A DNA stretch of 64,000 nt, from contig NZ_SJZI01000003.1 in assembly GCF_004337505.1 (NCBI RefSeq), positions 1 to 64,000 of the forward strand, in the 5' to 3' direction. The stretch comes from Flaviaestuariibacter flavus. GTDB lineage: Bacteria > Bacteroidota > Bacteroidia > Chitinophagales > Chitinophagaceae. The notes beneath the pieces are model-generated. The model was not told where the DNA came from, searched no databases, and worked only from the letters and a program-made list of their open reading frames with translations. Position 1 is the stretch's first letter. Each line of letters opens with the position of its first letter. Of this stretch, positions 50,423 to 58,375 are shown in pieces. A program made the position numbers and the translations under genes.

Positions 50423-50942
50423 GTTTGATGTGCTTCACCTTCGTCTTGCTGGGTTTTTCCTTCACCTTCACTTCTTTGTCGCCGGGCCGCGGATTCGTAT
50501 TCATAGTGCTGTTTACAGTGCCGGATCCTGCATTGTTTGCATTGCCTGATGTGTTCATGTTTGCCGGCTGGTTCATGTTGGCCGGTTGGTTCATGTTTCG
50601 GTAGGCACCCATGGTATCCATATTGTTGCGGTTGCGCATGGCGCTGCTGTCCATGATGCCGGGCTGCGGCACCTGCCCGCTTATCGCGGCACGGGCGGTG
50701 TCTGGCGTAGAGCCGTCCCAGGAGGCCGGCATGCGCCTGTTGCTGGTGTCCGGTTTGTTCATGTCCTGCGCCTTGTGGTGCATGCCCATACTGTCGGGTC
50801 TCATTGCGGCGTTGTTGGATGTGCTGGTCTTGGTTTTCGTTTTCGTGTTTGTCGTCTTAGTTTTCGTTACCGGTTTGTGCTGTGCATTTACAGTGCCCGC
50901 CAGCAGGCAAAAACTGAATGCTGCTAAGATTAGTTTTTTCAT
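50418..50942 (-). CDS. Exported low-complexity Lys/Thr/Asn/Met-rich protein
   Basis: 174 residues with signal peptide MKKLILAAFSFCLLAGTVNA. It starts with TK repeats (KTKTTNTKTKTKTSTSN). Met/Asn-rich stretches follow, including tandem NMNQPANMNQPANMN and RNRNNMDTMGAYRN, and it ends in a basic, Lys-rich tail (KEVKVKEKPSKTKVKHIKH). It is predicted to be disordered and periplasmic or surface-located. Met- and His-rich tracts (MGMHHKAQDM) could bind metal, but this is only a possibility. Confidence 0.7.
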   Translation of the reverse strand: MKKLILAAFSFCLLAGTVNAQHKPVTKTKTTNTKTKTKTSTSNNAAMRPDSMGMHHKAQDMNKPDTSNRRMPASWDGSTPDTARAAISGQVPQPGIMDSSAMRNRNNMDTMGAYRNMNQPANMNQPANMNTSGNANNAGSGTVNSTMNTNPRPGDKEVKVKEKPSKTKVKHIKH

Positions 50943-51004
50943 GTGCCGTGTTTTTGCAAAGAGCCACAAAAACGCTGCCCATCCCGCGGGTGCCGGCAAA
51001 AAGA

Positions 51005-51030
51005 AGCCCCCGCTGGTACGGGGGCTGGTT
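51005..51030 (-). terminator. Intrinsic terminator after the T9SS cargo gene
   Basis: AGCCCCCG (51005-51012) pairs with CGGGGGCT (51019-51026); the minus strand continues TTCTTTTTG. Confidence 0.8.
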
Positions 51031-51062
51031 TGGTCCTCTGGAAAAAATTCGGTGTGCGTGCA

Positions 51063-51698
51063 TTATTGCCGGAAGAAGCGCTGCTGCAGGCGCAGGCCAT
51101 CGCCGAGCACCACCGCGAAATATTGCCCGCGGGGCAGGCGGCTGACGTCGATGCTGCGGAAGGTGTTGCCCGGTGTTACCTGCAGGGCCTCGCTTTGCTG
51201 AATGCGGCCGTATGCGTCCACGATCTGCAGGCGGGCGCCGCCTTCGTAGCGGGTGGCAAGCGCGAGCGGAAGGCTGGTGCTTACGGTATTCGGGTAGAAG
51301 CTGAGCTTTTCTTCCAGCTCCTCGTCAAAGCGAACCATCAGTATCTTGCTGTACAGCGTGCGGCCGTTATTGATGTTGATCTGGAGGCGGTAATAAACGA
51401 GCTTGCCGTCGGCGGCTGCCTGGGCATCCACAAAGCGGTATTGGTGCCGGATAGCCAGCGTATCGTAGTTAGCGCTGATGGTGCCGATGGTTTCAAAGCG
51501 ATGGCCATCGGTGCTTTGCTGGATATTGAAGTCGGTAATGGTGAGCTCCTGGATCGTTTCCCAGGTGATCACGGCGTTGTTTTTTTCATCGCGGCCGCTC
51601 AGGCTGAGAAAGCCATAGGAGCTTTGCTGGGTCTGGGCAAAGGCGCTGCTCCCAAGGACAAGCAGGCATAAAGTAAAAAACAGTGCGTTGAGGCGCAT
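51063..51698 (-). CDS. Secreted protein with T9SS type A sorting domain
   Basis: 211 residues with signal peptide MRLNALFFTLCLLVLGSSAFA. Residues 28-120 are a beta-sandwich-like part (AVITWETIQELTITDFNIQQSTDGHRFETIG) common in Bacteroidota exported proteins. From about residue 130 a type A C-terminal domain follows: LSFYPNTVS, LQIVDAYGRIQQSE, IDVSRLPRGQYFAVV and the terminal RFFRQ. This domain sends proteins through the type IX secretion system to the cell surface. The N-terminal part is short, so it may be little more than a structural surface protein. Confidence 0.85.
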   Translation of the reverse strand: MRLNALFFTLCLLVLGSSAFAQTQQSSYGFLSLSGRDEKNNAVITWETIQELTITDFNIQQSTDGHRFETIGTISANYDTLAIRHQYRFVDAQAAADGKLVYYRLQININNGRTLYSKILMVRFDEELEEKLSFYPNTVSTSLPLALATRYEGGARLQIVDAYGRIQQSEALQVTPGNTFRSIDVSRLPRGQYFAVVLGDGLRLQQRFFRQ

Positions 51699-51925
51699 AC
51701 GGATTACGTTTAAAGCAGGCTAAGAAATGCTTCACGGAAATTGGAGGCCTCAAGGAGATTGGGTACGGGCTCAGAGGATATCGGAGAGCAGCGCGGGTGC
51801 GCGGTTGGAGCAGCTAAGATAGATATTCTTTTGAAAAAAGGAAAACAGCGCAAGGCACCGCGGGCTTTCCGGCATGTTTTTTTCGACTTTTAAATTGAAC
51901 GCTAAGGGATTAGCATCGAAAAAAA

Positions 51926-52129
51926 ATGGTTATGAAACAGCGGGAACCGAAAGAAAACAAGGAACAGGGGCGCCAGCGCCCGGCGAATGAAACCCGTGGC
52001 AAGGGGCTGGATTTCTGGGATCGTGTCGCCCGCGACGTGGCCGGCGGCTACGGCGCACAGCGCACCCGGGGCGGGAGCGTCCTCAATGAAGATCAGCGGG
52101 CCGACGACGCCCGCCGCGGCGATGCCTGA
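51926..52129 (+). CDS. Small hydrophilic protein, function unknown
   Basis: Up to 67 residues (MVMKQREPKENKEQGRQRP at the start; a second ATG at 51932 is just as likely). It is very polar, with Lys, Arg, Glu and Gln, a central aromatic helix (KGLDFWDRVARDVAGGYG) and a charged end (NEDQRADDARRGDA). No signal or membrane segment is present. It resembles the small disordered proteins at 6.6-8.1 kb in composition only. Confidence 0.45.
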   Translation: MVMKQREPKENKEQGRQRPANETRGKGLDFWDRVARDVAGGYGAQRTRGGSVLNEDQRADDARRGDA

Positions 52130-52319
52130 CCGGCACGCGCCAACCGATACAACAAAATGACCGATTTTTTTACCGGCCCTGCCGCCTGAAAGAATCGTTT
52201 CGCCTTTTTGGTCATACGGATGTGTTTTGTTATTTTAGTTTGGTCTTTCATCCTGGTAACGGGTATTCACAACCGAAGTCAACTGAAAGATGCTTGTAAA
52301 ATCCAATAAACACAAAACC

Positions 52320-52502
52320 ATGAACCTGCAAAAAAGCCGGCTGCAGCCGGATTTCGAATTCGGCTATTTTTCTGAAACGGAACCTGATGTCCGCCGCGAG
52401 CCCAACTACATCCTTCTTCTTTTACTGATCATCCTGGGACTTTTCGCCGTTGCGATGGCCGTGATCTTTATCTCCCACGGGCAGCTGCCCATCTTCGAGT
52501 GA
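52320..52502 (+). CDS. Small single-pass membrane protein, function unknown
   Basis: 60 residues. A polar N-terminal half (MNLQKSRLQPDFEFGYFSE) is followed by one membrane segment (YILLLLLIILGLFAVAMAVIF) and a short tail (ISHGQLPIFE). An upstream in-frame start at 52290 would add 10 residues. A TTATTTTAGTTTGG stretch at about 52230-52243 is a possible promoter. No family is recognised. Confidence 0.55.
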   Translation: MNLQKSRLQPDFEFGYFSETEPDVRREPNYILLLLLIILGLFAVAMAVIFISHGQLPIFE

Positions 52503-52547
52503 GCAGCAACCCAACCGGCGCCGGCAACAAGGGAGCCGGCGCTGACC

Positions 52548-52555
52548 TACTTTTG
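52548..52555 (+). promoter_or_regulatory. -7 box TACTTTTG before the small barrel gene
   Basis: An exact TAnnTTTG match ending 14 bases before the ATG at 52570; a GCCGGCGCTG stretch precedes it. Confidence 0.6.
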
Positions 52556-52569
52556 CGCAAACCAAGCAA

Positions 52570-53073
52570 ATGAAAAATATCATTACTGCCTCCCTTTTTG
52601 CCGCGGCCTGCTGTGCCGGCAGCACCGCTTCCGCACAGCTAAAGCCTTTCTCTTTCGGTCCATACGTGGAAGCCGCTTTTCCTTCCGGCGCTATGTCCGA
52701 TGCGCAAAACACCGGCTATGGGCTGGGTCTTTCCTTAGATGTAAAGCTCCCGGTGAAATTCAACATCACCGGCTCCGCGGGCTTCATGCACTTCGGTGGT
52801 AAGGATTTCCCGGGTGTTGCCAATGCATCTTACCCTGCCGTGAACGTACTCCCCGTTCGCGTCGGTGCTAAATATCGCTTCTCGGGAATTTTTTACGGGG
52901 CTCTGGAAACAGGTGCCGTATTTGCGGTTGACAATAAAACAGCAAAGAAAACTTCCGGGATCCTCGCCCCGGCATTCGGCGTTCGCTTCGTGAATCTCGA
53001 TTTCCGCGCAAAGTATGAAAGCTGGTTCAACGAGCGTTCTTTCTGGGGGCTTCAGGCTGCACTGCGGTTTTAA
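52570..53073 (+). CDS. Small outer-membrane beta-barrel protein
   Basis: 167 residues with signal peptide MKNIITASLFAAACCAGSTASA. About eight strands can be traced (SFGPYVEAAFPSG, GYGLGLSLDVKL, FNITGSAGFMHFGG, IFYGALETGAVFAVD, AFGVRFVNLDFRAKYE), with the terminal aromatic LRF expected of a BAM substrate. The size fits the 8-strand OmpA/OmpW-like barrels frequent in Bacteroidota. No enzymatic motif is present. Confidence 0.82.
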   Translation: MKNIITASLFAAACCAGSTASAQLKPFSFGPYVEAAFPSGAMSDAQNTGYGLGLSLDVKLPVKFNITGSAGFMHFGGKDFPGVANASYPAVNVLPVRVGAKYRFSGIFYGALETGAVFAVDNKTAKKTSGILAPAFGVRFVNLDFRAKYESWFNERSFWGLQAALRF

Positions 53074-53084
53074 GGTGGGAGAAG

Positions 53085-53303
53085 GAAAAGAAGCGTTCTG
53101 AACCGCTAAGAAAAGAAGTTGAATAAGCGTTACGCTAAGGAATACAATTGGAAAGGTCCCGCCGCACGCGGGACCTTTTTATTTTGACTGCTGGTTTCCG
53201 GCACCCCGCTTCAAACCAACCCCAGAACCCCAGAACCATAAAACCCCAGAACCTTTCCTTCGCGTAACAACTTCTTTTCTTATTCTTTTTGCGGTTCCGA
53301 ACC
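53085..53303. repeat. Inverted word repeat, AACCGCTAAGAAAAGAAGTTG family, plus CCCAGAACC words
   Basis: The left arm (53085-53143) has GAACCGCTAAGAAAAGAAG and GCGTTACGCTAAGGA. The right arm (53262-53303) has CGCGTAACAACTTCTTTTC and TTGCGGTTCCGAACC. Between them lie the terminator 53152-53182 and tandem CCCCAGAACC words (53220-53253). The organisation parallels 1827-1976. Confidence 0.85.
53152..53184 (+). terminator. Intrinsic terminator after the small barrel gene
   Basis: AAAGGTCCCGC pairs with GCGGGACCTTT, followed by TTATTTT. The core is nearly the same as that of the serC terminator. Confidence 0.88.
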
Positions 53304-53318
53304 TTGTTTCCCTTCTAT

Positions 53319-53326
53319 TACCTTTG
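53319..53326 (+). promoter_or_regulatory. -7 box TACCTTTG of kbl
   Basis: An exact TAnnTTTG match ending 16 bases before the ATG at 53343. Confidence 0.65.
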
Positions 53327-53342
53327 CCCGCAAACCCTGACT

Positions 53343-54530
53343 ATGAACGAGAAATTCGTGGAGCGCCTGCGTACTGAGATCGAAGAGATCAGGACCTCCG
53401 GATTATATAAGAACGAGCGCATCATCACTTCGCCCCAGGGGCCGGAAATCACGGTGAACGGGAAGCGGGTGCTGAATTTCTGCGCCAACAATTACCTCGG
53501 GCTTTCGTCGCATCCGAAGACGCTCGAGGCGGCGCACCGCTACCTCGATTCGCATGGTTACGGTATGAGCTCAGTGCGCTTTATTTGCGGCACCCAGGAC
53601 ATTCATAAGGAGCTTGAACAGAAGCTCGCCACATTCCTGGGCACCGAAGACACCATCCTCTACGTGGCCGCATTCGACGCCAACGGCGGCGTATTCGAGC
53701 CCCTTTTCAACGAGCAGGACGCGATCATCTCCGACTCGCTCAACCATGCTTCCATCATCGACGGCGTGCGCCTGTGCAAGGCACAGCGCTACCGTTACGA
53801 GAACAACAATATGGAAGAACTGGAGGCAAAGCTGAAAGAGGCCGCCGGCGCCCGCAGCCGCATCATCGTTACTGATGGCGTATTCTCGATGGACGGCACC
53901 ATGGCCCAGCTCGATAAGATCTGCGACCTCGCTGATAAATACGACGCTATCGTCATGGTGGATGAAAGCCACGCCTCGGGCTTTATGGGCAAGACCGGCC
54001 GCGGCACCCACGAGCTCAAGGGCGTTATGGGCCGCATCGACCTCATCACCGGCACGCTCGGAAAGGCCCTGGGCGGCGCTTCCGGCGGTTTTACCTCGGG
54101 TCGCAAGGAAATCATTGAGCTCCTGCGCCAGCGCAGCCGTCCGTACCTGTTTTCCAACACGCTCGCACCATCCATCGTCGGTGCCTCCATCGCCGTGCTC
54201 GATCTGCTCAGCGAAACCACCGAGCTGCGCGACAAGCTGGAAAACAACACAAAGTATTTCCGCGAGAAGATGACCGCCGCCGGCTTCGACATCAAGCCCG
54301 GCGAGCATCCTATCGTGCCCATCATGCTGTACGATTCGGTGCTGGCCGCCAAATTCGCCGACGCGCTGCTTGCGGAAGGCGTGTATGTGATCGGCTTCTT
54401 TTTCCCGGTGGTGCCCAAAGGCCTCGCGCGCATCCGCGTGCAGCTCTCCGCCGGCCACGAACGCGAACATCTCGACCGCGCCATCGCCGCCTTTACCAAA
54501 GTGGGCAAAGACCTCGGCGTGCTCAAATAA
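53343..54530 (+). CDS. kbl: Glycine C-acetyltransferase (2-amino-3-ketobutyrate CoA ligase)
   Basis: 395 residues of the alpha-oxoamine synthase family. Motifs are [65 protein letters not shown] and the PLP lysine K241 in [13 protein letters not shown]. The FICGTQ and FSMDG residues favour Kbl over 8-amino-7-oxononanoate or serine palmitoyl synthases. It cleaves 2-amino-3-oxobutanoate to glycine and acetyl-CoA in threonine breakdown. Threonine dehydrogenase is not adjacent. Confidence 0.93.
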   Translation: MNEKFVERLRTEIEEIRTSGLYKNERIITSPQGPEITVNGKRVLNFCANNYLGLSSHPKTLEAAHRYLDSHGYGMSSVRFICGTQDIHKELEQKLATFLGTEDTILYVAAFDANGGVFEPLFNEQDAIISDSLNHASIIDGVRLCKAQRYRYENNNMEELEAKLKEAAGARSRIIVTDGVFSMDGTMAQLDKICDLADKYDAIVMVDESHASGFMGKTGRGTHELKGVMGRIDLITGTLGKALGGASGGFTSGRKEIIELLRQRSRPYLFSNTLAPSIVGASIAVLDLLSETTELRDKLENNTKYFREKMTAAGFDIKPGEHPIVPIMLYDSVLAAKFADALLAEGVYVIGFFFPVVPKGLARIRVQLSAGHEREHLDRAIAAFTKVGKDLGVLK

Positions 54531-54557
54531 AGAAGGTATCGATTGCTTGCCCTACAA

Positions 54558-54588
54558 TACGAAACCCCGCGACAGCGGGGTTTCGTCG
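54558..54588. terminator. Bidirectional intrinsic terminator between kbl and the transketolase gene
   Basis: CGAAACCCCGC pairs with GCGGGGTTTCG around a GACA loop. Confidence 0.85.
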
Positions 54589-54605
54589 TATAAATCCTCA
54601 ATAAA

Positions 54606-55565
54606 TCACTTCTTTTTCCGGGCGATTGCCTTCTCGGCAGCTTCCACGATGTGCTCGGGTGTGAGGCCGTATTTCTTCAGGAGCTGGTCGGGCGTACCGC
54701 TTTCGCCGAAGGTGTCGTTGGTGCCTACATATTCGATCGGAATAGGGAAGTTCTTCGAGGCAACCTGCCCTACCGCGTCGCCGAGGCCGCCGATGATATT
54801 GTGTTCCTCGGCGGTAACGGCGCAGCCGGTTTTCCTGATGGAGTTGATGATGGCTTCCTCGTCCAGCGGCTTGATGGTGTGGATGTTGATCACCTCCACC
54901 GAGATGCCTTTTTCCTCGAGCTGCACGCCGGCCTGAATGGCCTGCCATACCATGTGGCCGCAGGCAAAGATGCTGACGTCGGTGCCTTCGGAGAACACCT
55001 GCGCCTTGCCCAGCACGAAGTCTTCTTCCTTGGTGAAGATCGGCCAGGCCGGGCGGCCGAAGCGGAGGTACACCGGGCCGTCGTAGGCAGCGATGGCGAT
55101 CGTGGCGGCCTTGGTCTGCGCATAGTCGCAGGGAACTACCACGGTCATGCCGGGCAGCATCTTCATCATGCCGATGTCTTCGAGGATCTGGTGGGTAGCG
55201 CCGTCTTCGCCAAGGGTAACGCCGGCATGTGAGGCACAGATCTTTACGTTCTTGCCGCTATAGGCCACGCTCTGGCGGATCTGGTCGTATACGCGGCCGG
55301 TGGAGAAGTTGGCGAAGGTGGTGGTGAACGGAATCTTGCCGCCGATGGTCATGCCCGCCGCGATGCCGATCATATTGGCCTCGGCAATACCCACCTGCAC
55401 AAAGCGCTCGGGGAATTCCTTCATAAACTGCTGGAGCTTGAGCGAGCCGGCGAGGTCGGCCGTGAGGGCCACCACGTTCTCGTTGGTGCGCGCTACTTCC
55501 ACGATGCCGTCGCCGAAGCCGCTGCGGGTGTCTTTCTTACCGGTGGGTTGTATGTCTTTGAGCAT
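54606..55565 (-). CDS. Transketolase, C-terminal half (split enzyme)
   Basis: 319 residues containing the pyrimidine-binding domain and the C-terminal domain of transketolase: TADLAGSLKLQQF, RFVQVGIAEANMIGIAAGM, FATFANFSTGRVYDQIR-like sequence at 90-107, ASHAGVTLGEDGATHQ, and VTAEEHNIIGGLGDAV. This is the beta-type subunit of two-gene transketolases; a separate N-terminal subunit that binds the TPP pyrophosphate is needed for activity. That gene is normally next to it, but here galE lies upstream and kbl converges on the other side. Confidence 0.88.
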   Translation of the reverse strand: MLKDIQPTGKKDTRSGFGDGIVEVARTNENVVALTADLAGSLKLQQFMKEFPERFVQVGIAEANMIGIAAGMTIGGKIPFTTTFANFSTGRVYDQIRQSVAYSGKNVKICASHAGVTLGEDGATHQILEDIGMMKMLPGMTVVVPCDYAQTKAATIAIAAYDGPVYLRFGRPAWPIFTKEEDFVLGKAQVFSEGTDVSIFACGHMVWQAIQAGVQLEEKGISVEVINIHTIKPLDEEAIINSIRKTGCAVTAEEHNIIGGLGDAVGQVASKNFPIPIEYVGTNDTFGESGTPDQLLKKYGLTPEHIVEAAEKAIARKKK

Positions 55566-55607
55566 GATGCGGGGGAGTTTTCGTTCGGGTGCGAAGGTAA
55601 GGATTCG

Positions 55608-55646
55608 TGAGCCGTCAGCCGCTCAGGGTTGAGGGCTTACGGCTCG
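55608..55646 (-). terminator. Stem-forming GAGCCGT words after galE, possible terminator
   Basis: GAGCCGT (55609-55615) pairs with ACGGCTC near 55639, enclosing GCCGCTCAGGGTTGAGGGC. No strong T-tract follows. Confidence 0.4.
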
Positions 55647-55650
55647 CGCT

Positions 55651-56706
55651 TTAATTCAGTTCCACCGGGGCATTACTAAACAGCTCCTTGTCGTCGCGGA
55701 GGCGCAGCTCCCAGTTCCAGGCGGTGCGCATCATGTCGTCGATGCCGTACTGCGGGTTCCAGCCCAGCTCGTTGCGGGCCTTGTCGTTGTTGGCATAGAT
55801 GGCCACCACGTCGCCGGGACGGCGCGGTCCGATCTCGTAATTGAGCTTTTCGCCGCTCACCTTTTCAAAGGCATGGATGGCTTCCAGCACCGTAACGCCG
55901 TTGCCGGTGCCGAGGTTGAACACCTCCGTGCCATGCTGGTTGCGGCCTTCCTGCAGGTACTTGATGGCGAGGGTGTGCGCGTGGGCGATATCGCTTACGT
56001 GGATATAGTCGCGGATGCAGGAGCCGTCGCGGGTGGGGTAGTCGCCGCCGTGGACCATCATCTTCGGGATCTTGCCGATGGCCGTCTGCGTAATGGCGGG
56101 CACCAGGTTCTGCGGCTTGCCGATGGGCAGCTCGCCGATCTGGTTGGAGGGGTGGGCACCCACGGGGTTGAAGTAGCGCAGCAGGATGCAGCTGGTGTTG
56201 CTGCCCTTCTGGAAGTCGGTGAGGATGCGCTCGCCCATCTGCTTGGTGGCGCCATAGGGGCTCTCCGCGGGCTTTTGCGGGGTCGATTCGGTCACCATCT
56301 GCTCATCGGGGTTGCCGTAAACGGTGCAGGACGAAGAGAACACGAACCAGGGTACGTTGAACTCCTGAACGCAGCGCAACAGGTTGATGAGCGACTCGAG
56401 ATTGTTTTCGTAATACATCAGCGGCTTCTCCACCGATTCGCCCACGGCCTTGTAGGCGGCGAAGTGGATGATGCCCTGGATGTCGCGGTTTTCCTGGAAG
56501 ATGGCGCAGGTGTCGTCAAAGGAGCAGAGGTCTACCTTGTAGTTCTTGACCGGCTTGCCGGTGATGCGTTCCACGCCTTCAAGAATGCCGGGATTGGAGC
56601 GGACGTTGTTGTCGACGCAGAGCACGTCATATCCGTTTTCCATGAGGTCTACAACGGTGTGCGAGCCGATAAAGCCGCAGCCGCCGGTAACGAGGATCTT
56701 TGCCAT
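55651..56706 (-). CDS. galE: UDP-glucose 4-epimerase
   Basis: 351 residues of the short-chain dehydrogenase extended family. NAD-binding GGCGFIGSH is at residues 8-16, HFAAYKAVGESVEKPL is typical of GalE, and the catalytic residues are S124-S126 in FSSSCTVYG and Y151/K155 in YGATK. It interconverts UDP-glucose and UDP-galactose (possibly the N-acetyl forms) for envelope sugars. I chose the ATG at 56706 (MAKILVTGGCGFIG). ATATTTGC at 56711-56718 is a possible promoter box. Confidence 0.95.
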   Translation of the reverse strand: MAKILVTGGCGFIGSHTVVDLMENGYDVLCVDNNVRSNPGILEGVERITGKPVKNYKVDLCSFDDTCAIFQENRDIQGIIHFAAYKAVGESVEKPLMYYENNLESLINLLRCVQEFNVPWFVFSSSCTVYGNPDEQMVTESTPQKPAESPYGATKQMGERILTDFQKGSNTSCILLRYFNPVGAHPSNQIGELPIGKPQNLVPAITQTAIGKIPKMMVHGGDYPTRDGSCIRDYIHVSDIAHAHTLAIKYLQEGRNQHGTEVFNLGTGNGVTVLEAIHAFEKVSGEKLNYEIGPRRPGDVVAIYANNDKARNELGWNPQYGIDDMMRTAWNWELRLRDDKELFSNAPVELN

Positions 56707-56717
56707 AGGCGGCAAAT

Positions 56718-56838
56718 ATCGTGAATCGTGAATCGTGAATCTTCAATTCGCAATGCGCGGCAACAAGAAAGCCCCCGCGGGAGACGGGGGCTTTCTCATC
56801 AATGAGGCCTAAGCCATTCACAATTGACGATTCACGAC
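56718..56838. repeat. Inverted word repeat, ATCGTGAATCGTGAAT family, around the PiT terminator
   Basis: Left: three tandem copies of ATCGTGA (56718-56742). Right: CCATTCACAATTGACGATTCAC (in the range 56813-56836), which ends next to the PiT stop codon TAG. The terminator 56766-56796 lies between. The word is the same as at 6507, 32054 and 35795. Confidence 0.88.
56766..56796 (-). terminator. Intrinsic terminator after the phosphate transporter gene
   Basis: A perfect 12-bp stem AGAAAGCCCCCG with CGGGGGCTTTCT; the minus strand continues TTGTTG. Confidence 0.85.
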
Positions 56839-58280
56839 TATATAAACAGCCGCACGATATAATACACGATCGCCGCCAGCACTGCGCTCACCGGGATGGT
56901 CAGCACCCAGGCCCAGAGCAGGTTAATGGTTACACCCCAGCGTACGGCCGACAGGCGCTTGGTGGCGCCCACGCCCATGATGGAGCCGGTGATGGTATGC
57001 GTGGTGCTCACGGGTATCTTGAGGTATTCGGTAACGAAAAGCGTAACGGCGCCCGCGGTCTCCGCAGCCACGCCTTCGAAGGGCGTTACCTTGGTGATGC
57101 GCGTACCCATCGTTTTGATGATCTTCCAGCCGCCGCTCATGGTACCCAGACCGATGGCGGTATAGCAGGCGAGCGGCACCCAGGTGGGCATCTGCTCGAA
57201 GGTGTCGATAGTGCCGTTGGCGATGAGCGCCGCGGTGATGATCCCCATCACCTTCTGGGCATCGTTGCCGCCGTGGCCGATGGAGAAGGCCGCCGATGAC
57301 ACCAGTTGCAGGCGCTTGAACCATACGTTGGAGCGGTGCGTGTTGAGGCGGTTGAGCCAGAGTGTGAACATGGCCAGAATCATCAGGATGAAACCAAGCA
57401 GGAACCATTTGAAGTTCTCGCCAAAGAAAAGCACCTGGCTGAAGCGCGACTGGTAATGCGTGATATAAGGCGTGGTTTTCGTCAGCGTATCGCCCTTGCG
57501 TAACACGGTGTACGAAAACGTGTTCCCGGTGTTTCCTGTGGCTTTCATCACTTCGTCAAGCTCTTTCTTTCCGGTCACGGCCGTGCCGTTCACGGCAAGC
57601 AGGATATCTTCTTTTTTGAAGCCCATCAGCTGTGCCGACGATTTATTCGCCACCTCTTTGATGTGTGCCTGGCCCTGGGCGCTTTCGATCTTCATGCCCG
57701 AAATGTCGGCACGGTTTGTTTTTACCACTGCAATCAGCGTCAGCACGATCCCGGCGATCACACCGAGCGAGATAAGCCTCGGGATGAGCGCTTTGCGGAA
57801 GGACACCATGAACCAGACGGAGATGATGAAGGCGAAGAACATACCCACCAGCGGTGCGGCGAAGATGAAGGCTACGGTACGCACCACCACGTCGGTGTTG
57901 ACGGCTGAAATGCCTCCCGCGGCAATGCCGGCGCCGGCGAAGCCGCCGATCAGCGTGTGCGAAGAAGAGGACGGGATGCCGAACCACCAGGTCATAAGGT
58001 TCCAGCAGATGGCGGCGATGAGTCCGGAGAAAACAACCGTGAGCATCACCGTGGAGCCGAGCTCCTTGGAGTGCACCGTTTTGGAAACGGTGTCGGCAAC
58101 GCCGTGGTCTTTAAAGATGAAGTAAGCGGCGAAGTTGAACACCGCGGCCCATACAACCGCCTGGAAGGGCGTCAGCACCTTCGTGCTCACCACCGTGGCG
58201 ATGGAGTTGGCGGCGTCGTGGAAGCCGTTGATATAGTCGAAGATCAGCGCCAGTGCGATGATGACAATGATAAAAGTCAT
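56838..58280 (-). CDS. PiT-family inorganic phosphate transporter with PDZ-like central insert
   Basis: 480 residues. The two PiT family repeats are seen in FDYINGFHDAANSIATVVSTKVL (residues 15-37) and SIGHGGNDAQKVMGIITAAL, with GIPSSSSHTLIGG and KIPVSTTHTITGSI. About 10 membrane segments are predicted. Between the halves, residues 192-275 look like a PDZ fold (SSAQLMGFKKEDILLAVNGTAVTGKKELDEVM), with a probable extracytoplasmic location, which most PiT proteins lack. It imports phosphate with a cation. I chose the ATG at 58280. It follows the DUF47 gene in the same direction. Confidence 0.93.
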   Translation of the reverse strand: MTFIIVIIALALIFDYINGFHDAANSIATVVSTKVLTPFQAVVWAAVFNFAAYFIFKDHGVADTVSKTVHSKELGSTVMLTVVFSGLIAAICWNLMTWWFGIPSSSSHTLIGGFAGAGIAAGGISAVNTDVVVRTVAFIFAAPLVGMFFAFIISVWFMVSFRKALIPRLISLGVIAGIVLTLIAVVKTNRADISGMKIESAQGQAHIKEVANKSSAQLMGFKKEDILLAVNGTAVTGKKELDEVMKATGNTGNTFSYTVLRKGDTLTKTTPYITHYQSRFSQVLFFGENFKWFLLGFILMILAMFTLWLNRLNTHRSNVWFKRLQLVSSAAFSIGHGGNDAQKVMGIITAALIANGTIDTFEQMPTWVPLACYTAIGLGTMSGGWKIIKTMGTRITKVTPFEGVAAETAGAVTLFVTEYLKIPVSTTHTITGSIMGVGATKRLSAVRWGVTINLLWAWVLTIPVSAVLAAIVYYIVRLFI

Positions 58281-58290
58281 AAGCGAGAAT

Positions 58291-58369
58291 GTGGTAGTGC
58301 GGTAATGTGATAATGCGGTAATAAAAAGTGGCGATTCATTTACCACATTACCGCATTATCACATTACCG
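58291..58369. repeat. Perfect 23-bp inverted repeat inside the DUF47-PiT unit
   Basis: Arm 58300-58322 (CGGTAATGTGATAATGCGG...) is exactly complementary to 58347-58369. The loop is 24 bases, and extra GGTAGTG/CACATTACC words flank it. The hairpin starts 6 bases after the DUF47 stop and ends before the PiT start. No T-tract follows, so it is not a simple terminator. Confidence 0.85.
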
Positions 58370-58375
58370 TATTCT

